This document shows positions 16,351 to 25,965 of a stretch of 64,000 nucleotides of DNA, one piece after another; positions within the stretch are counted from its first letter, which is position 1, and the number at the start of each line of letters is the position of its first letter. Made by a program: the position numbers and the translations under genes. Source of the stretch: Nitrospirales bacterium (lineage in GTDB: Bacteria; Nitrospirota; Nitrospiria; Nitrospirales; UBA8639); the NCBI GenBank assembly GCA_022828225.1, contig JAJEJG010000005.1, positions 1 to 64,000 of the forward strand, read 5' to 3'. The notes beneath the pieces are model-generated. The model was not told where the DNA came from. It worked only from the letters and a program-made list of their open reading frames with translations, and made no database searches.

Positions 16351-17574
16351 TCAGAATAAATTCGACACGATGCGCGTGCCGCCGACCCACGTGCCGATGA
16401 CGCTGCCGATGGTGGGAAACAAAAAGGCCAGGAACACCCGTAGCAGCCGGCTTTGCCACCAACGCCGGGGGATGACCACGTCCTCGGCCACGGTCTGAAA
16501 TTCACGCACGATCGGTGGTTGCATATAGGCCTGGACAAACGCCGTCACGTACCCGACGCCGATCACCGGGGTCAGACTCGTAAACGGAGCCCCGGCCACG
16601 GCCACGATAATCGTGAACGGATGCGCCCAGGCCAGCAAGGCTCCCAAGCCGCTGGGTATGCCGTTGGCCACGATCCAGAAGAGGGCGTTGTCCCCGGCGG
16701 CCGCGGCTCCTTTTTGAAAACCGATCAAGGCGATGGACCCGACAATAATGGCCGGAATCGCCCACCCGATCCATTTCCACGCCGGCGACACGGGTGGTAT
16801 CACGTCCAGACTATCCAGGTTGGCTTGCCGCTCGCCCTGAAGGATGGTTTTAATCCCCTCCACGTGTCCGGCGCCGACCACCGAGACGATCGTCTTGCCT
16901 TCGGCTTGGAGCGTCTTCTCCGCCAAATAGCGGTCCCGCTCGTCGATCAATACCGTTTTCAGCGTGGGGACTTCCCTGCCCAATTCCTGCATCATCTCCG
17001 ACAGCACATCCTGTTTTCTCAATTCCTGCAACGACTCTTCACTCACGGGCTTGGTGTCGAAGACGCCCACGATCAGCGACGACACCAACATGCTTTTCTT
17101 GAAGAACGGGGTGGACCGCCAGGCCCGTCGCATGGTCACGCGAACGTCGCGGTCGCAAAGGGCAATGGGAATGTCGAATTTCTTGGCCACGTTGACGGCC
17201 TCCAGCATCTCGGTGCCGGGGAGCACGCCAAGCTGATCTCCCAGCCGCTTCTGGTAGGAGGCCAGCAGGACGTTGGCCAACATGGTGCTGAGTTGTTTCT
17301 TGCGGATGACCTCTTTGAGGTCGAACGCCTCCCATTTCTGCTGCTGGGACAAGGCTTCGTACCGGCGGGCATCCAGTTCCACACAGACCGCATCCGGCCG
17401 TTCCTCCTCGATGACGGCGCGAACCAGGTCCGCGGACTCCCGGGACACGTGCACCGTCCCGACCAGAATAATCGTTTTGTCTTCAACTGTGAGAATGTGG
17501 ACTTCAGGAGAAGAACGGGCTACGCCGGGAACAGCCTGCGGCGGCGCGGATTCCTGCCCATTATCGGCTTCCAC
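16351..17574 (-). CDS. TraB/PrgY (GumN-like) family membrane protein
   Basis: The 407-residue protein begins with the TraB domain: VGTVHVSRESADLVRAVIEE and the following VCVELDARRYEAL are the family hallmark, and GAGHVEGI comes at its end (about residue 228-235). The C-terminal part (about 265-400) has several hydrophobic helices. Characterised relatives include enterococcal PrgY, which limits pheromone activity, and Tiki-type metalloproteases. The GxxH and E residues suggest a metal site. Function here is unknown. It lies 23 bp downstream of a small conserved gene. Confidence 0.85.
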   Translation of the reverse strand: MEADNGQESAPPQAVPGVARSSPEVHILTVEDKTIILVGTVHVSRESADLVRAVIEEERPDAVCVELDARRYEALSQQQKWEAFDLKEVIRKKQLSTMLANVLLASYQKRLGDQLGVLPGTEMLEAVNVAKKFDIPIALCDRDVRVTMRRAWRSTPFFKKSMLVSSLIVGVFDTKPVSEESLQELRKQDVLSEMMQELGREVPTLKTVLIDERDRYLAEKTLQAEGKTIVSVVGAGHVEGIKTILQGERQANLDSLDVIPPVSPAWKWIGWAIPAIIVGSIALIGFQKGAAAAGDNALFWIVANGIPSGLGALLAWAHPFTIIVAVAGAPFTSLTPVIGVGYVTAFVQAYMQPPIVREFQTVAEDVVIPRRWWQSRLLRVFLAFLFPTIGSVIGTWVGGTRIVSNLF

Positions 17575-17597
17575 GATGACTCCGCAACCGGCTAAAC

Positions 17598-17909
17598 TTA
17601 CAAATCGAACATGTACGCGACATTATCTCCCCCGAACTCTTTGACTTTACCTTCGATCATCTTTTCGTTTTGACTGTACACTCTCACGGTGACGTCCTGG
17701 AGCCCCGTCAGCGACTTCATCTGTTGCATCAACATCAGCACGATCTTTCGGCCGCGGTCCCGGTCCACGGCCAATCGCCGGTAAAACTCCTCGGTCACAT
17801 GTAGTTGCAGCAGGTCTCCTTTGACCAACACGTCTTCCACGGCTCCGCTCTGGCCCAACTGCGCACGTATGCGCTCGACAACCTGTTCATCCGTCATGAC
17901 TTCACTCAT
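17598..17909 (-). CDS. conserved protein of unknown function, 103 residues
   Basis: I do not recognise this protein. It is soluble, has no signal peptide or membrane segment, and alternates predicted helices and strands (RIRAQLGQSGAVEDVLVKGD; VTVRVYSQNEKMIEGKV). Good codon-level coding character, a plausible start and the 23-bp gap to the downstream TraB-family gene suggest a real gene in a two-gene unit. Confidence 0.7.
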   Translation of the reverse strand: MSEVMTDEQVVERIRAQLGQSGAVEDVLVKGDLLQLHVTEEFYRRLAVDRDRGRKIVLMLMQQMKSLTGLQDVTVRVYSQNEKMIEGKVKEFGGDNVAYMFDL

Positions 17910-17965
17910 TTGCTGACAATTCCTCCTTCATCCTAGCCCCAGGCTGTCATGCCTGCTTCTATCTG

Positions 17966-18059
17966 TCATTCCTGCGGAAGCAGAGAGCCGGTGTCTTTCG
18001 AATCCCGAACAAAGGAAAAGCAAAGACACTGGATCCCCGATCAAGTCGGGGATGACAGA
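17966..18059. repeat. GTCATTCC...GGATGACA palindromic repeat, copy 3
   Basis: The right half AAAGACACTGGATCCCCGAT plus CAAGTCGGGGATGACAG is identical in type to copy 1. The left half TGTCATTCCTGCGGAAGCAG is diverged. It lies between the 103-residue protein gene and the aminopeptidase gene. Confidence 0.8.
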
Positions 18060-18087
18060 AAAAACAAAACGCAAGAACCCGGGAAAC

Positions 18088-19872
18088 TTAGAAAATTCCT
18101 TTCGTCGCCTGCTTCAACCAACCGGCCGTGGACGAATCAACCAAGGGTCCGATAACCTCTCGCACGCGGGCATGGTAGCTATTGAGCCACTCCCGTTCCG
18201 CTGGATTCAACAAGGCTCTGTCGATCAGCGAAGTATCAAACGGCACAAGCGTGATCGTCTCGAACGCGTACCATTCCCGTCCGTCACCGTTATCCGTGGG
18301 AGCAGAAGTCACAACCACCAGGTTTTCCAGCCGAATCCCGTATTCTCCGTTCTTGTAATATCCGGGTTCGTTCGACAGGATCATGCCGGGCTGTAACGCG
18401 ACCGTATGACCCCCTTTCGCAATGCGTTGCGGACCCTCATGAACACCCAGGTAACTCCCGACCCCGTGCCCGGTCCCATGCGCATAATCCAACTCCACTT
18501 CCCAAAGCGGCCTCCGGGCCAAGGCATCAAGTTGGGCACCGGTCGTTCCTTTCGGAAACGTGGCCTTTGCGAGGGCAATGTGTCCTTTGAGAACCCTGGT
18601 GTACCGATCCCGGTATTCCGGTGTGGGAGATCCGATGGCAATCGTTCTGGTGATGTCGGTGGTGCCGTCCAAATACTGCCCTCCTGAATCCACCAGATAC
18701 AACGTGCCGGGCTCAAGTCTGCGACACTGCTCATCGGTGGCCCGGTAATGCACGACGGCCCCATTGGGGCCGGCCGCCGAAATCGTGGGGAAACTCATGT
18801 CCCGCCAGAGCGGTTGACGGCGGCGACAGGCATCCAGGTACGCCTGCGCGTCGAGTTCGGAGAGCTTTCCCTTCGGCGCTTCATGGCTCAACCAAGCGAG
18901 AAATTCACACACCGCGGCCCCGTCCCTCTTCTGCGCTTCCCGCGCTCCCTTGATTTCCACCACATTTTTGCAGGCCTTGGGCAAAAGACACAGGTCTTCC
19001 CCTTCGATCACCCGGGCTCCGGAGCGAGTCAGGCGTTCGGGAATCCAACTCGCCGTGCGCGTCGGATCGCACAACACGCGTTCGCCGGTTTTTCCCAACC
19101 GGTCCAAGGCATTCTGAAATTCGGAGACGGGACGAATCCGCACGGCCGGTCCCAAGTGCGAAACCAAAGCATCGGACACCTTGTTCGTTTCCAGAAACAA
19201 CGACGCCGTGGCGTCCCGGTGCAGCAGGGCAAAGCCAAGGGGTAACGGCGTATACTCCACGTCATTGCCACGCACGTTCAAGAGCCAGGCGATGGAATCC
19301 GGCGCCGTCAACACGGCAACTCCGATTTCATCCTTCTTCAACGTCATGGAAAGCTTGTGTCGCTTGTCATCCGAGGACCTGCCCGCATAGACGAGATCGT
19401 GCGGCACGACCTTGGTCGCGGGAACAGCGGGACGGTCCTGCCAGACCGCATCGACGGGATTCGATTCGCATGGCATCAACGCGGCGCCCGCTTTGGCACA
19501 GGCTTCTTTCAATTGTTTGACTTCTTGCGGCGTATGCAGCCAGGGATCATAGCCCAAGGTATCGCCGGGGCGGAGCACGGTCGGCAACCACGAATGGACC
19601 GGTTCATCCATGAGATGCCGTGGAGTCCATACCTGCAAATCGACTTGCGAGCGGACTTGCAGGGTGTATCGTCCGTCCACGAAGATCGCGGCCTGCCCGG
19701 CAAGCACCACCGCGGTCCCTGCCGAACCCGTAAACCCCGTCAACCACGCCAACCGCTCGGCACAAGCCGGCACATACTCGTTCTGGTACTCATCGGCATG
19801 AGGCACTATGAACCCGGACAATCCTCTCCTCGTGATTTCAGCGCGAAACGCTTGTAACCGTTCTATTGTCAA
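18088..19872 (-). CDS. pepP: Xaa-Pro aminopeptidase (aminopeptidase P, M24B)
   Basis: This 594-residue enzyme has the three-domain eukaryote-like layout (two creatinase-like N-terminal domains, then M24 pita-bread). The metal ligands are visible in VDSGGQYLDGTTDITRT, HGTGHGVGSYLGVHEGP and NEPGYYKNGEYGIRLEN. It removes N-terminal residues preceding proline in cytosolic peptide turnover. Its length matches the longer APP class (about 590-620) rather than E. coli PepP (about 440). It is transcribed away from the adjacent toxin-antitoxin genes. Confidence 0.94.
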   Translation of the reverse strand: MTIERLQAFRAEITRRGLSGFIVPHADEYQNEYVPACAERLAWLTGFTGSAGTAVVLAGQAAIFVDGRYTLQVRSQVDLQVWTPRHLMDEPVHSWLPTVLRPGDTLGYDPWLHTPQEVKQLKEACAKAGAALMPCESNPVDAVWQDRPAVPATKVVPHDLVYAGRSSDDKRHKLSMTLKKDEIGVAVLTAPDSIAWLLNVRGNDVEYTPLPLGFALLHRDATASLFLETNKVSDALVSHLGPAVRIRPVSEFQNALDRLGKTGERVLCDPTRTASWIPERLTRSGARVIEGEDLCLLPKACKNVVEIKGAREAQKRDGAAVCEFLAWLSHEAPKGKLSELDAQAYLDACRRRQPLWRDMSFPTISAAGPNGAVVHYRATDEQCRRLEPGTLYLVDSGGQYLDGTTDITRTIAIGSPTPEYRDRYTRVLKGHIALAKATFPKGTTGAQLDALARRPLWEVELDYAHGTGHGVGSYLGVHEGPQRIAKGGHTVALQPGMILSNEPGYYKNGEYGIRLENLVVVTSAPTDNGDGREWYAFETITLVPFDTSLIDRALLNPAEREWLNSYHARVREVIGPLVDSSTAGWLKQATKGIF

Positions 19873-19999
19873 TGGGGGTAAGCTCCTTCAACTCCAAACC
19901 GGCCAGTTTTTCAAAATATCACGTCGGTAGGTTTCTGGCAAAAACAGCCTTTTTCGCAATTGAAAATTTTCACTATCATCCTGCGCTCAGATGGCATTT

Positions 20000-20020
20000 A
20001 TGGTACCATCTATGGTACAT
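20000..20020. promoter_or_regulatory. ATGGTACCAT palindrome plus half site, candidate operator
   Basis: A perfect 10-bp palindrome ATGGTACCAT (20000-20009) is followed by a second TATGGTACAT (20011-20020). It ends 7 bp before the toxin start codon at 20028. Self-repression by an Xre-type antitoxin at such a site is typical; this is inference. Confidence 0.5.
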
Positions 20021-20027
20021 ACATTCG

Positions 20028-20390
20028 ATGGCAGCGCCCGAAAAGGTCATCATTGCTCGATTCTATCAACTGGTAAGCGGCCGAGAGCCGGTGCGCGAAT
20101 GGCTCGAGGGGCTGCCTCGGGAGGACCGCAGATTGATTGGTCGGGACCTCATGAAGGTCGAATTTGGATGGCCATGCGGTCCGCCGCTCTGCGCGTCGCT
20201 CACGGGCTATCCCGGTCTGTACGAGGTACGCAGCAACGTGACGGTTAGGCGCATTGCCAGAGTGCTTTTCACGGTGTCAGGAAGCAACATGGTACTTCTG
20301 CACGGCTTCATCAAGAAAACTCAGGCGACACCCACGAAAGAGTTGAAACTCGCGGAGCGTCGAATGAAGGAGCACCACCGCTATGGCTGA
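20028..20390 (+). CDS. HigB/Gp49-like toxin
   Basis: The 120-residue basic protein resembles phage-derived Gp49/HigB toxins: REPVREWLEGLPREDRRLIG near the N terminus, then YEVRSNVTVRRIARVLFTV and LLHGFIKKTQATPTKELKLA, the characteristic C-terminal helix. These are ribosome-dependent mRNA interferases. I chose the ATG at 20028 because the extension upstream to 19866 has no family similarity and covers the operator palindrome. The toxin precedes the antitoxin and overlaps it by 8 bp, as in higBA. Confidence 0.88.
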   Translation: MAAPEKVIIARFYQLVSGREPVREWLEGLPREDRRLIGRDLMKVEFGWPCGPPLCASLTGYPGLYEVRSNVTVRRIARVLFTVSGSNMVLLHGFIKKTQATPTKELKLAERRMKEHHRYG

Positions 20391-20676
20391 GAAGAACCCG
20401 CATGTTGGATCAACGCTTGAAAGCTTGCTCAGGAAAGATGGCACCTATGAAGATGCGAAGAACCATGCGATCAAGGCGGTCCTCGCCTACAAGCTGCAGC
20501 AAGCGATGAAGGCACAAAACCTGTCTAAGGCGCGCATGGCCGAGCGCATGGCCACCAGCCGTTCGCAACTTGACCGTTTGCTTGATCCAGAAAACGAAGG
20601 CGTGACGCTGCATACGTTGAAATGCGCCGCGGCTGCCGTGGGGATGCGCCTTGAACTTGAACTACGGCAGCCCTAG
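20383..20676 (+). CDS. HigA-like Xre-family antitoxin
   Basis: The 97-residue protein has an Xre helix-turn-helix at about residues 45-75: LSKARMAERMATSRSQLDRL. The fragment GVTLHTLKCAAAAVGMRL is typical of HigA-like antitoxins paired with Gp49 toxins. It is translated from within the toxin 3' end (8-bp overlap). Confidence 0.88.
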   Translation: MAEKNPHVGSTLESLLRKDGTYEDAKNHAIKAVLAYKLQQAMKAQNLSKARMAERMATSRSQLDRLLDPENEGVTLHTLKCAAAAVGMRLELELRQP

Positions 20677-20749
20677 CGCCTGCCGCCCGTGCGCACGCAC
20701 TGGGCGAGAGCGGCGGCCGACGTCGTCAACCCCGCCATGATGGACTTCC

Positions 20750-20783
20750 TTGACATATATTTCGTATATTATGATCATATATG
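20750..20783 (+). promoter_or_regulatory. AT-rich promoter/operator region of the brnTA pair
   Basis: TTGACA at 20750-20755 matches a -35 box. CATATAT (20754-20760) and ATATATG (20777-20783) form an inverted repeat reaching the brnT start codon. No well-spaced -10 box is obvious, so the exact promoter is uncertain. Confidence 0.4.
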
Positions 20784-21089
20784 AAAATAGTTGATCTTGA
20801 TCGAATCGACGGTTTTCACTGGGATGAAGGTAACGCCAGGAAAAGTGTCGAGAAGCACAGCGTCGGCCGGTCCGAAACGGAGGAAATATTTTTAAACGAA
20901 CCGCTTCTGATTGTCGAGGACATCGGCCACAGCCGATCCGAGTTGCGGTTCCATGCCCTCGGCGTCACCAACGCCGGACGCCGACTGCATGCGACCTTTA
21001 CGTTACGTGAAGGAAATACCAAAATCCGCGTCATTTCCGCCCGAAACATGAGCCGCAAGGAGCGAGATCGCTATGAGCAGGAAACGTAA
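20781..21089 (+). CDS. brnT: BrnT-family toxin
   Basis: The 102-residue protein matches BrnT ribonuclease toxins: FHWDEGNARKSVEKHSV at the N terminus, then EIFLNEPLLI and the C-terminal TKIRVISARNMSRKERDRYE, all hallmarks of the family. Family toxins inhibit translation by RNA cleavage. It overlaps brnA by 17 bp and lies 104 bp after the higBA-like pair, so two toxin-antitoxin modules are adjacent. Confidence 0.93.
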   Translation: MKIVDLDRIDGFHWDEGNARKSVEKHSVGRSETEEIFLNEPLLIVEDIGHSRSELRFHALGVTNAGRRLHATFTLREGNTKIRVISARNMSRKERDRYEQET

Positions 21090-21339
21090 ATCCATGCCCG
21101 TCTTCGAAAGTGAGGGGGAAGAACGGGTCTTTTGGGAAAGTCACGACTCGACCGGCCACGTGGACTGGAGCAAGGCCCAACGTGTCCGGCTCTCCAATCT
21201 CAAACCGTCTACCAAGCCGATTTCCCTAAGATTGCCGGTTGGTCTGCTTGAGAAGATCAGAACCGAGGCCAACAAGAGAGATGTCCCTTACCAGTCACTG
21301 ATTAAGGTCTGGCTATCCGAAAAGATCGCGTCCTTGTAG
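21073..21339 (+). CDS. brnA: BrnA-family antitoxin
   Basis: The 88-residue protein ends with a ribbon-helix-helix-like segment (KPISLRLPVGLLEKIRTEAN) and the family phrase VPYQSLIKVWL. BrnA neutralises BrnT and represses the operon. The ATG lies inside brnT, which explains the 17-bp overlap. Confidence 0.92.
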   Translation: MSRKRKSMPVFESEGEERVFWESHDSTGHVDWSKAQRVRLSNLKPSTKPISLRLPVGLLEKIRTEANKRDVPYQSLIKVWLSEKIASL

Positions 21340-21413
21340 GCACGCTCCCAGGTACGGCCCACCTCTTTCCCCCCACCGCCTCAAGGGGGGAGTGATGGGG
21401 AAGGGCAGGCGTA

Positions 21414-22286
21414 TTAACCACCGAGCGCGGCTTGGACCGTCTCCCCGATTTCGGCGGGGTTGCGCACGACTTGCACGCCGGCGGCTTCCAGCGCGGCGAT
21501 TTTTTCTTTTGCCGTGCCTTTGCCTCCGGTGATAATCGCGCCGGCGTGGCCCATGCGACGTCCGGGAGGCGCCGTCATTCCGGCTATAAAGCCGACGACG
21601 GGTTTCGTCATTTCCCGTTTGATGAACTCGGCGGCTTTTTCCTCGGCGTCTCCGCCGATTTCCCCGATCATAACCACGGCTTGCGTCTCCTCGTCATGCT
21701 CGAACATCTGCAACAGGTCGATGTACCCGGTGCCGATGATGGGATCGCCGCCGATGCCCACGCAGGTCGTTTCGCCAAGCCCCAGATTCGTCAACTGGTT
21801 CACGGCCTCATAGGTCAGGGTCCCGCTGCGGGAAATCACGCCGACCTTGCCTTTTTTGTGAATAAACCCGGGCATGATGCCGATTTTGCACTCGTCCGCC
21901 GTGATGATCCCGGGACAATTGGGGCCGATGAGCCGCGTCTGCGTGCTGGCCAGGGCGCGTTTCACCCGGACCATGTCGTTCACGGGAATCCCTTCCGTGA
22001 TGCAGACCACCAGCCAGATCCCCGCGTTGGCCGCCTCGAGGACCGCATCGGCAGCGAAAGGAGGAGGCACGAAAATGAGGGACGTCGTGGCTTCGGTTAC
22101 TTTCACGGCGTCGCGGACCGTGTCAAAAACCGGAATGCCTTCCACTTCCTGTCCGGCCTTACCGGGTGTCACCCCTGCGACGATCTGGGTGCCGTACGCC
22201 TGGCACTGGGTCGCGTGGAACGACCCTTCCTTGCCCGTAATGCCCTGGACGACCACCCGCGTTGACTTATTGACCAAAATGCTCAT
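21414..22286 (-). CDS. sucD: succinyl-CoA synthetase alpha subunit
   Basis: SucD with SucC interconverts succinate and succinyl-CoA; in the reductive TCA cycle it forms succinyl-CoA for 2-oxoglutarate:ferredoxin oxidoreductase. The 290-residue length is normal. The CoA-binding Rossmann start [18 protein letters not shown] and the phosphohistidine motif [10 protein letters not shown] are present. It is the last gene of the operon aclB-aclA-acn-frdB-frdA-sucC-sucD, 56 bp after sucC. Confidence 0.96.
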   Translation of the reverse strand: MSILVNKSTRVVVQGITGKEGSFHATQCQAYGTQIVAGVTPGKAGQEVEGIPVFDTVRDAVKVTEATTSLIFVPPPFAADAVLEAANAGIWLVVCITEGIPVNDMVRVKRALASTQTRLIGPNCPGIITADECKIGIMPGFIHKKGKVGVISRSGTLTYEAVNQLTNLGLGETTCVGIGGDPIIGTGYIDLLQMFEHDEETQAVVMIGEIGGDAEEKAAEFIKREMTKPVVGFIAGMTAPPGRRMGHAGAIITGGKGTAKEKIAALEAAGVQVVRNPAEIGETVQAALGG

Positions 22287-22342
22287 GTGCGAATCCTTTC
22301 CTCACTGCGTTCCAACGTGACCAAACCCGAACAATAGGACGT

Positions 22343-23530
22343 TCACCCCTTCTTCCTTTTCTTGCGTTTCATGGCCACGATTTTTTGCGCGGCTTCCCAG
22401 AGATCCGTCGCCACGTCCACCTTCAATCCCGATTCCAGAAGGATCTTCCGGCCCTCCTCCGCATTGGTCCCCTGGAGGCGGACCACCACGGGCAACTTGA
22501 TGCCGACTTCTTTCGAAGCCTCGATCACGCCATTGGCGATCCGTTCACACCGGACGATACCTCCGAAAATATTGATGAAAATGCCTTTGACTTTCCTGTC
22601 CTTGAGGAGAATACGAAACCCGGCCGCGACGGTCTCCTTGGTGGCACCTCCGCCCACGTCCAGGAAGTTGGCGGGTTCGGCGCCGGCCAACTTGATCACG
22701 TCCATCGTGGCCATGGCCAACCCGGCTCCGTTCACCATGCACCCGATGTCCCCGTCCAGTTTCACGTAATTGAGGTTATTGGCGCCCGCCTCGATTTCCA
22801 GCGGTTCTTCCTCGTGCAGGTCACGAAACGCCTGGACGTCCTGATGCTTGAACAACGCGTTGTCGTCAAAAGTGACCTTCCCGTCAAGCGCGATGAGTTG
22901 CTTGTCCGTGGTAATCACCAAGGGGTTGATCTCGACCAATGACGCATTCTTTTCCATGAACAGGCGATACAGGTTGCCGAGCATTTTGATGAAGGGCGAC
23001 ACCACGGCTTTTTCCAGGGAGGGGAGGCCCAAGGCAAAGGCCAAGTTACGGCCATTGTACGGGTGAAACCCGACGGCTGGATCGATCGTCTCCCTGAACA
23101 GTTTTTCCGGGGTCTTCTCCGCCACCTCTTCGATCTCCATACCTCCTTCGGTACTCGCAAGGAACGTGGGGCACCCGGTGTCCCGGTCCACCAAGAGACT
23201 CAGGTACAACTCTTTGTCGATCCCCGCCCCTTCCTCGATCAACAGGCGCCGGACTTTTCTGCCCTTGGGTCCGGTTTGATGCGTGACCAGAGTTTTCCCG
23301 ATAAGTTCTTGCGTCAGGCCCGGGACATCCTCGCGCTGTTTGGTAATTTTCACGCCACCGGCCTTACCACGTCCCCCGGCGTGAATTTGCGCCTTGACCA
23401 CGTAGACCGGCGCATCCAGAGCCGCAGCCCACTTTTCAGCGGCCCGCGGCGTCTTGATCTCCTTGCCGCGAGGCACCGGCACCCCGAATTGAGCAAACAA
23501 CTGTTTCGCTTGAAACTCATGAATATTCAT
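22343..23530 (-). CDS. sucC: succinyl-CoA synthetase beta subunit
   Basis: The 395-residue subunit has the ATP-grasp start [20 protein letters not shown] and the [16 protein letters not shown] nucleotide loop. [15 protein letters not shown] and the C-terminal [19 protein letters not shown] are conserved. It partners the adjacent sucD. The C terminus ends in a lysine-rich KRKKRKKG tail. Confidence 0.96.
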   Translation of the reverse strand: MNIHEFQAKQLFAQFGVPVPRGKEIKTPRAAEKWAAALDAPVYVVKAQIHAGGRGKAGGVKITKQREDVPGLTQELIGKTLVTHQTGPKGRKVRRLLIEEGAGIDKELYLSLLVDRDTGCPTFLASTEGGMEIEEVAEKTPEKLFRETIDPAVGFHPYNGRNLAFALGLPSLEKAVVSPFIKMLGNLYRLFMEKNASLVEINPLVITTDKQLIALDGKVTFDDNALFKHQDVQAFRDLHEEEPLEIEAGANNLNYVKLDGDIGCMVNGAGLAMATMDVIKLAGAEPANFLDVGGGATKETVAAGFRILLKDRKVKGIFINIFGGIVRCERIANGVIEASKEVGIKLPVVVRLQGTNAEEGRKILLESGLKVDVATDLWEAAQKIVAMKRKKRKKG

Positions 23531-23627
23531 GATTCTCCTCTTTAAGAAAGAAACTCCCCCTCACGTGAAGTACGTTGAGCCTCCGAGCGCCGCGAGAACA
23601 AAGCTGGCGGGTTTTTTCAACATCCTG

Positions 23628-25208
23628 CTAGGGTTGTTCGGCATATGCGGGCAACACGACCGGCGACGTGACCTGGTTCGTGACCCGATGCTTTTTCGCT
23701 TCGGCCCGGAAGCGCTGCAAGTGGTTCAACGTCAAACTGCCGTGAGACATGGTTTGCACGCGCTCCGCCACCGTCAACCCCGATCGCTTGCCGAAGACCA
23801 TCAAGTCCAACAACGAATTGCCCATCAACCGATTGCGTCCGTGCAACCCCCCGGAGGTTTCTCCTGCCACAAAGAGGTTTTTCACGGATGTTTCACCGTT
23901 GACGTCGATCTTCACGCCGCCGTTCTGATAATGCAGCGTCGGGTAAATCAGGACCGGGTCTTTGCGGATATCGACTCCGTACCGGGCATATTGACGAACC
24001 ATGGCGGGGAAATGCTTGTCCAGCGTGCCTTCGCCATGCTCCGCCTCAAGCAACGGGGTATCCAACCACACGCCCACTCGACCGGTCGGCATGCGGACGC
24101 CGCGACCTTCTTCACATTCACGAATGATCGAGGATGACACCACGTCGCGGGTATCCAGCTCGTTCACGAACCGTTCGCCTCTCCCGTTGACCAAGTGCCC
24201 CCCTTCGGACCGTATGCCCTCGGTCACCAACTGGCCGACGAGTTGTTCCGGGTAGACGCCGCCCGACGGATGATATTGAAACGTATCGATCTGGACGAGC
24301 GGGGCCCCGATGCGATAGGCCAAGACCAACCCGTCACCCGTGGCGCCGTAATGATTGCTCGTGGGAAACCCTTGAATGTGTAACCGCCCGATGCCGCCGG
24401 TCGCCAGAATCACGGTCTTGGCCGCCACCACCAGAAATCGTTTGTTATCCAGATCCTGAAACACGGCTCCGGTGCACGCGCCTTGCTCGTCACTCAGCAA
24501 CTCCACGGCCGCGGCGAATTCCAGGAGTTGGATCTTCCGGTTGAGGACCTCATCCTTGAGCACCCGCATGATCTCGAGACCGGTGTAGTCCGAGCAGGTG
24601 AGCAGCCGCGCCTTGGTACTGCCGCCGCCCTTCTTGACGTGGAGGTTGCCGTCATCGTCCCGGTCGAAGAGCACCCCCAGTTCCAGCAACCACTTTGCAA
24701 TGGACGGCCCTTCCTCGACCATCGTTTTGAGCAACTCATGGTCGTTTTTCATGTGACCGCCCTTGAGCGTATCCAGGAAATGCTGGACCGGGGAATCATT
24801 GGGCGCCACGGCAATCTGCATGCCCCCCTGCGCCATCACCGAATTGGAATCCCCCAAGCGCAACTTTGTAGCCAGCAACACTTTCGCGCCCTGACCATGC
24901 GCGTGAAGCGCCGCGGCACAGCCCGCGCCGCCGCCCCCCACGACCAGGACATCGGCCTCGTAATGAGGCGTCAGGGAGAGATCATCCGGAACCACGCTGT
25001 CGCCTTCCAGGACGGAGGCGAGTTCCCGTACCGTCATGTCCCCTTCATTAGGCCCGAAGGCCACGGGACGGTAAGCGGCTTCCCGATGATCGGGATGAAA
25101 TTTTTTGATCAGGGTATCGCGTTCCGCCGGAGAGAGTTTGGGAAGGGTCTGTTGCCGGCGGGCGTCACGGGAGTTATGAACTACGTCGTGCAGGGCTTGA
25201 ATTTCCAC
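23628..25208 (-). CDS. frdA: fumarate reductase/succinate dehydrogenase flavoprotein
   Basis: FrdA reduces fumarate in the reductive TCA cycle. The 526-residue protein has an 80-residue N-terminal extension before the FAD dinucleotide fold ADVLVVGGGGAGCAAALHAH. SVMAQGGMQIAV and the C-terminal GETSGGLHGRNRLMGNSLLD carry family substrate/FAD motifs. It follows frdB by 17 bp. No membrane-anchor subunit gene is in the operon, so the enzyme may be soluble or its anchor encoded elsewhere. Confidence 0.9.
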   Translation of the reverse strand: MEIQALHDVVHNSRDARRQQTLPKLSPAERDTLIKKFHPDHREAAYRPVAFGPNEGDMTVRELASVLEGDSVVPDDLSLTPHYEADVLVVGGGGAGCAAALHAHGQGAKVLLATKLRLGDSNSVMAQGGMQIAVAPNDSPVQHFLDTLKGGHMKNDHELLKTMVEEGPSIAKWLLELGVLFDRDDDGNLHVKKGGGSTKARLLTCSDYTGLEIMRVLKDEVLNRKIQLLEFAAAVELLSDEQGACTGAVFQDLDNKRFLVVAAKTVILATGGIGRLHIQGFPTSNHYGATGDGLVLAYRIGAPLVQIDTFQYHPSGGVYPEQLVGQLVTEGIRSEGGHLVNGRGERFVNELDTRDVVSSSIIRECEEGRGVRMPTGRVGVWLDTPLLEAEHGEGTLDKHFPAMVRQYARYGVDIRKDPVLIYPTLHYQNGGVKIDVNGETSVKNLFVAGETSGGLHGRNRLMGNSLLDLMVFGKRSGLTVAERVQTMSHGSLTLNHLQRFRAEAKKHRVTNQVTSPVVLPAYAEQP

Positions 25209-25225
25209 GTGTCGGCCGCACTCCC

Positions 25226-25945
25226 CTACGACTTGATCGTGGCCGAGGTTTGCTGTAATTCGTCATCACTCATCTTCAGGATTCGTTCCCAGTCGTCGGC
25301 GTATTCTCCATCGGCAATGGCCTGGATTCGGTCGGAGAGGCCGGGCGGCTTTTCCATTTCCCGTACGCCGTAGGCTCGACTGGCATAGACCCCCACCAGG
25401 TTCGGCGCAATATCGGCGATGCACACGGGCACGCACATGCCGCACATCACACAGTCCATGAACGTCTCCGACACCGCTTTGAAGTCCCCAAACACGGCCT
25501 TCCACACGCCTTCCCGCACGTCGATCTGTTGCGGGCAGGCTTCGGTACACGCGTTACAGTTCCTGCACAAGGGCGCTTCCGGATACAACTTGAACAGGTC
25601 CTGTTTGGGATTCTCGAGTTCGTTCAAATCGTACGTGGCCTTGCGCGCGGGAAACGCCGGGGCGAACGAAAACGACATGCCGTCTTCCACCGCATGCGAA
25701 CACCCCAGGCAGGTTTTCACTTTCGGATCGTCCTTGGTGCGATAATAGGTCGCACAGGCTCCGCAGAACCCGCCCAGGCACCCGGCCCCCCGCGTGACTT
25801 CATGGCCGGTATACCAGAGGGCCTTCATCAGGGTAATCCCCGCCGGAACCCGGAAGGATTTCCCCGCGATCTCCACCGTGACCATCTGAGGCTGGAGCGC
25901 CTCTTCCCGGCTCACGGCTTTTTCCGTATCGAATGAACCCGTCAT
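25226..25945 (-). CDS. frdB: fumarate reductase iron-sulfur subunit
   Basis: The 239-residue electron-transfer subunit has an N-terminal plant-type [2Fe-2S] ferredoxin fold with CLGGFCGACATYY, and a later CLGC cysteine. Two C-terminal clusters have the ligand sets CRNCNACTEACP and CVMCGMCVPVC, both of the [4Fe-4S] CxxCxxCxxxCP-like type. Classical SdhB has one [4Fe-4S] and one [3Fe-4S] cluster, so the second full CxxCxxC set is notable. Translation may start at Met21 (MVTVEIAGKSF), where the ferredoxin fold begins. Confidence 0.88.
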   Translation of the reverse strand: MTGSFDTEKAVSREEALQPQMVTVEIAGKSFRVPAGITLMKALWYTGHEVTRGAGCLGGFCGACATYYRTKDDPKVKTCLGCSHAVEDGMSFSFAPAFPARKATYDLNELENPKQDLFKLYPEAPLCRNCNACTEACPQQIDVREGVWKAVFGDFKAVSETFMDCVMCGMCVPVCIADIAPNLVGVYASRAYGVREMEKPPGLSDRIQAIADGEYADDWERILKMSDDELQQTSATIKS

Positions 25946-25965
25946 ATTCGTCTGCTGTCCCCGTT

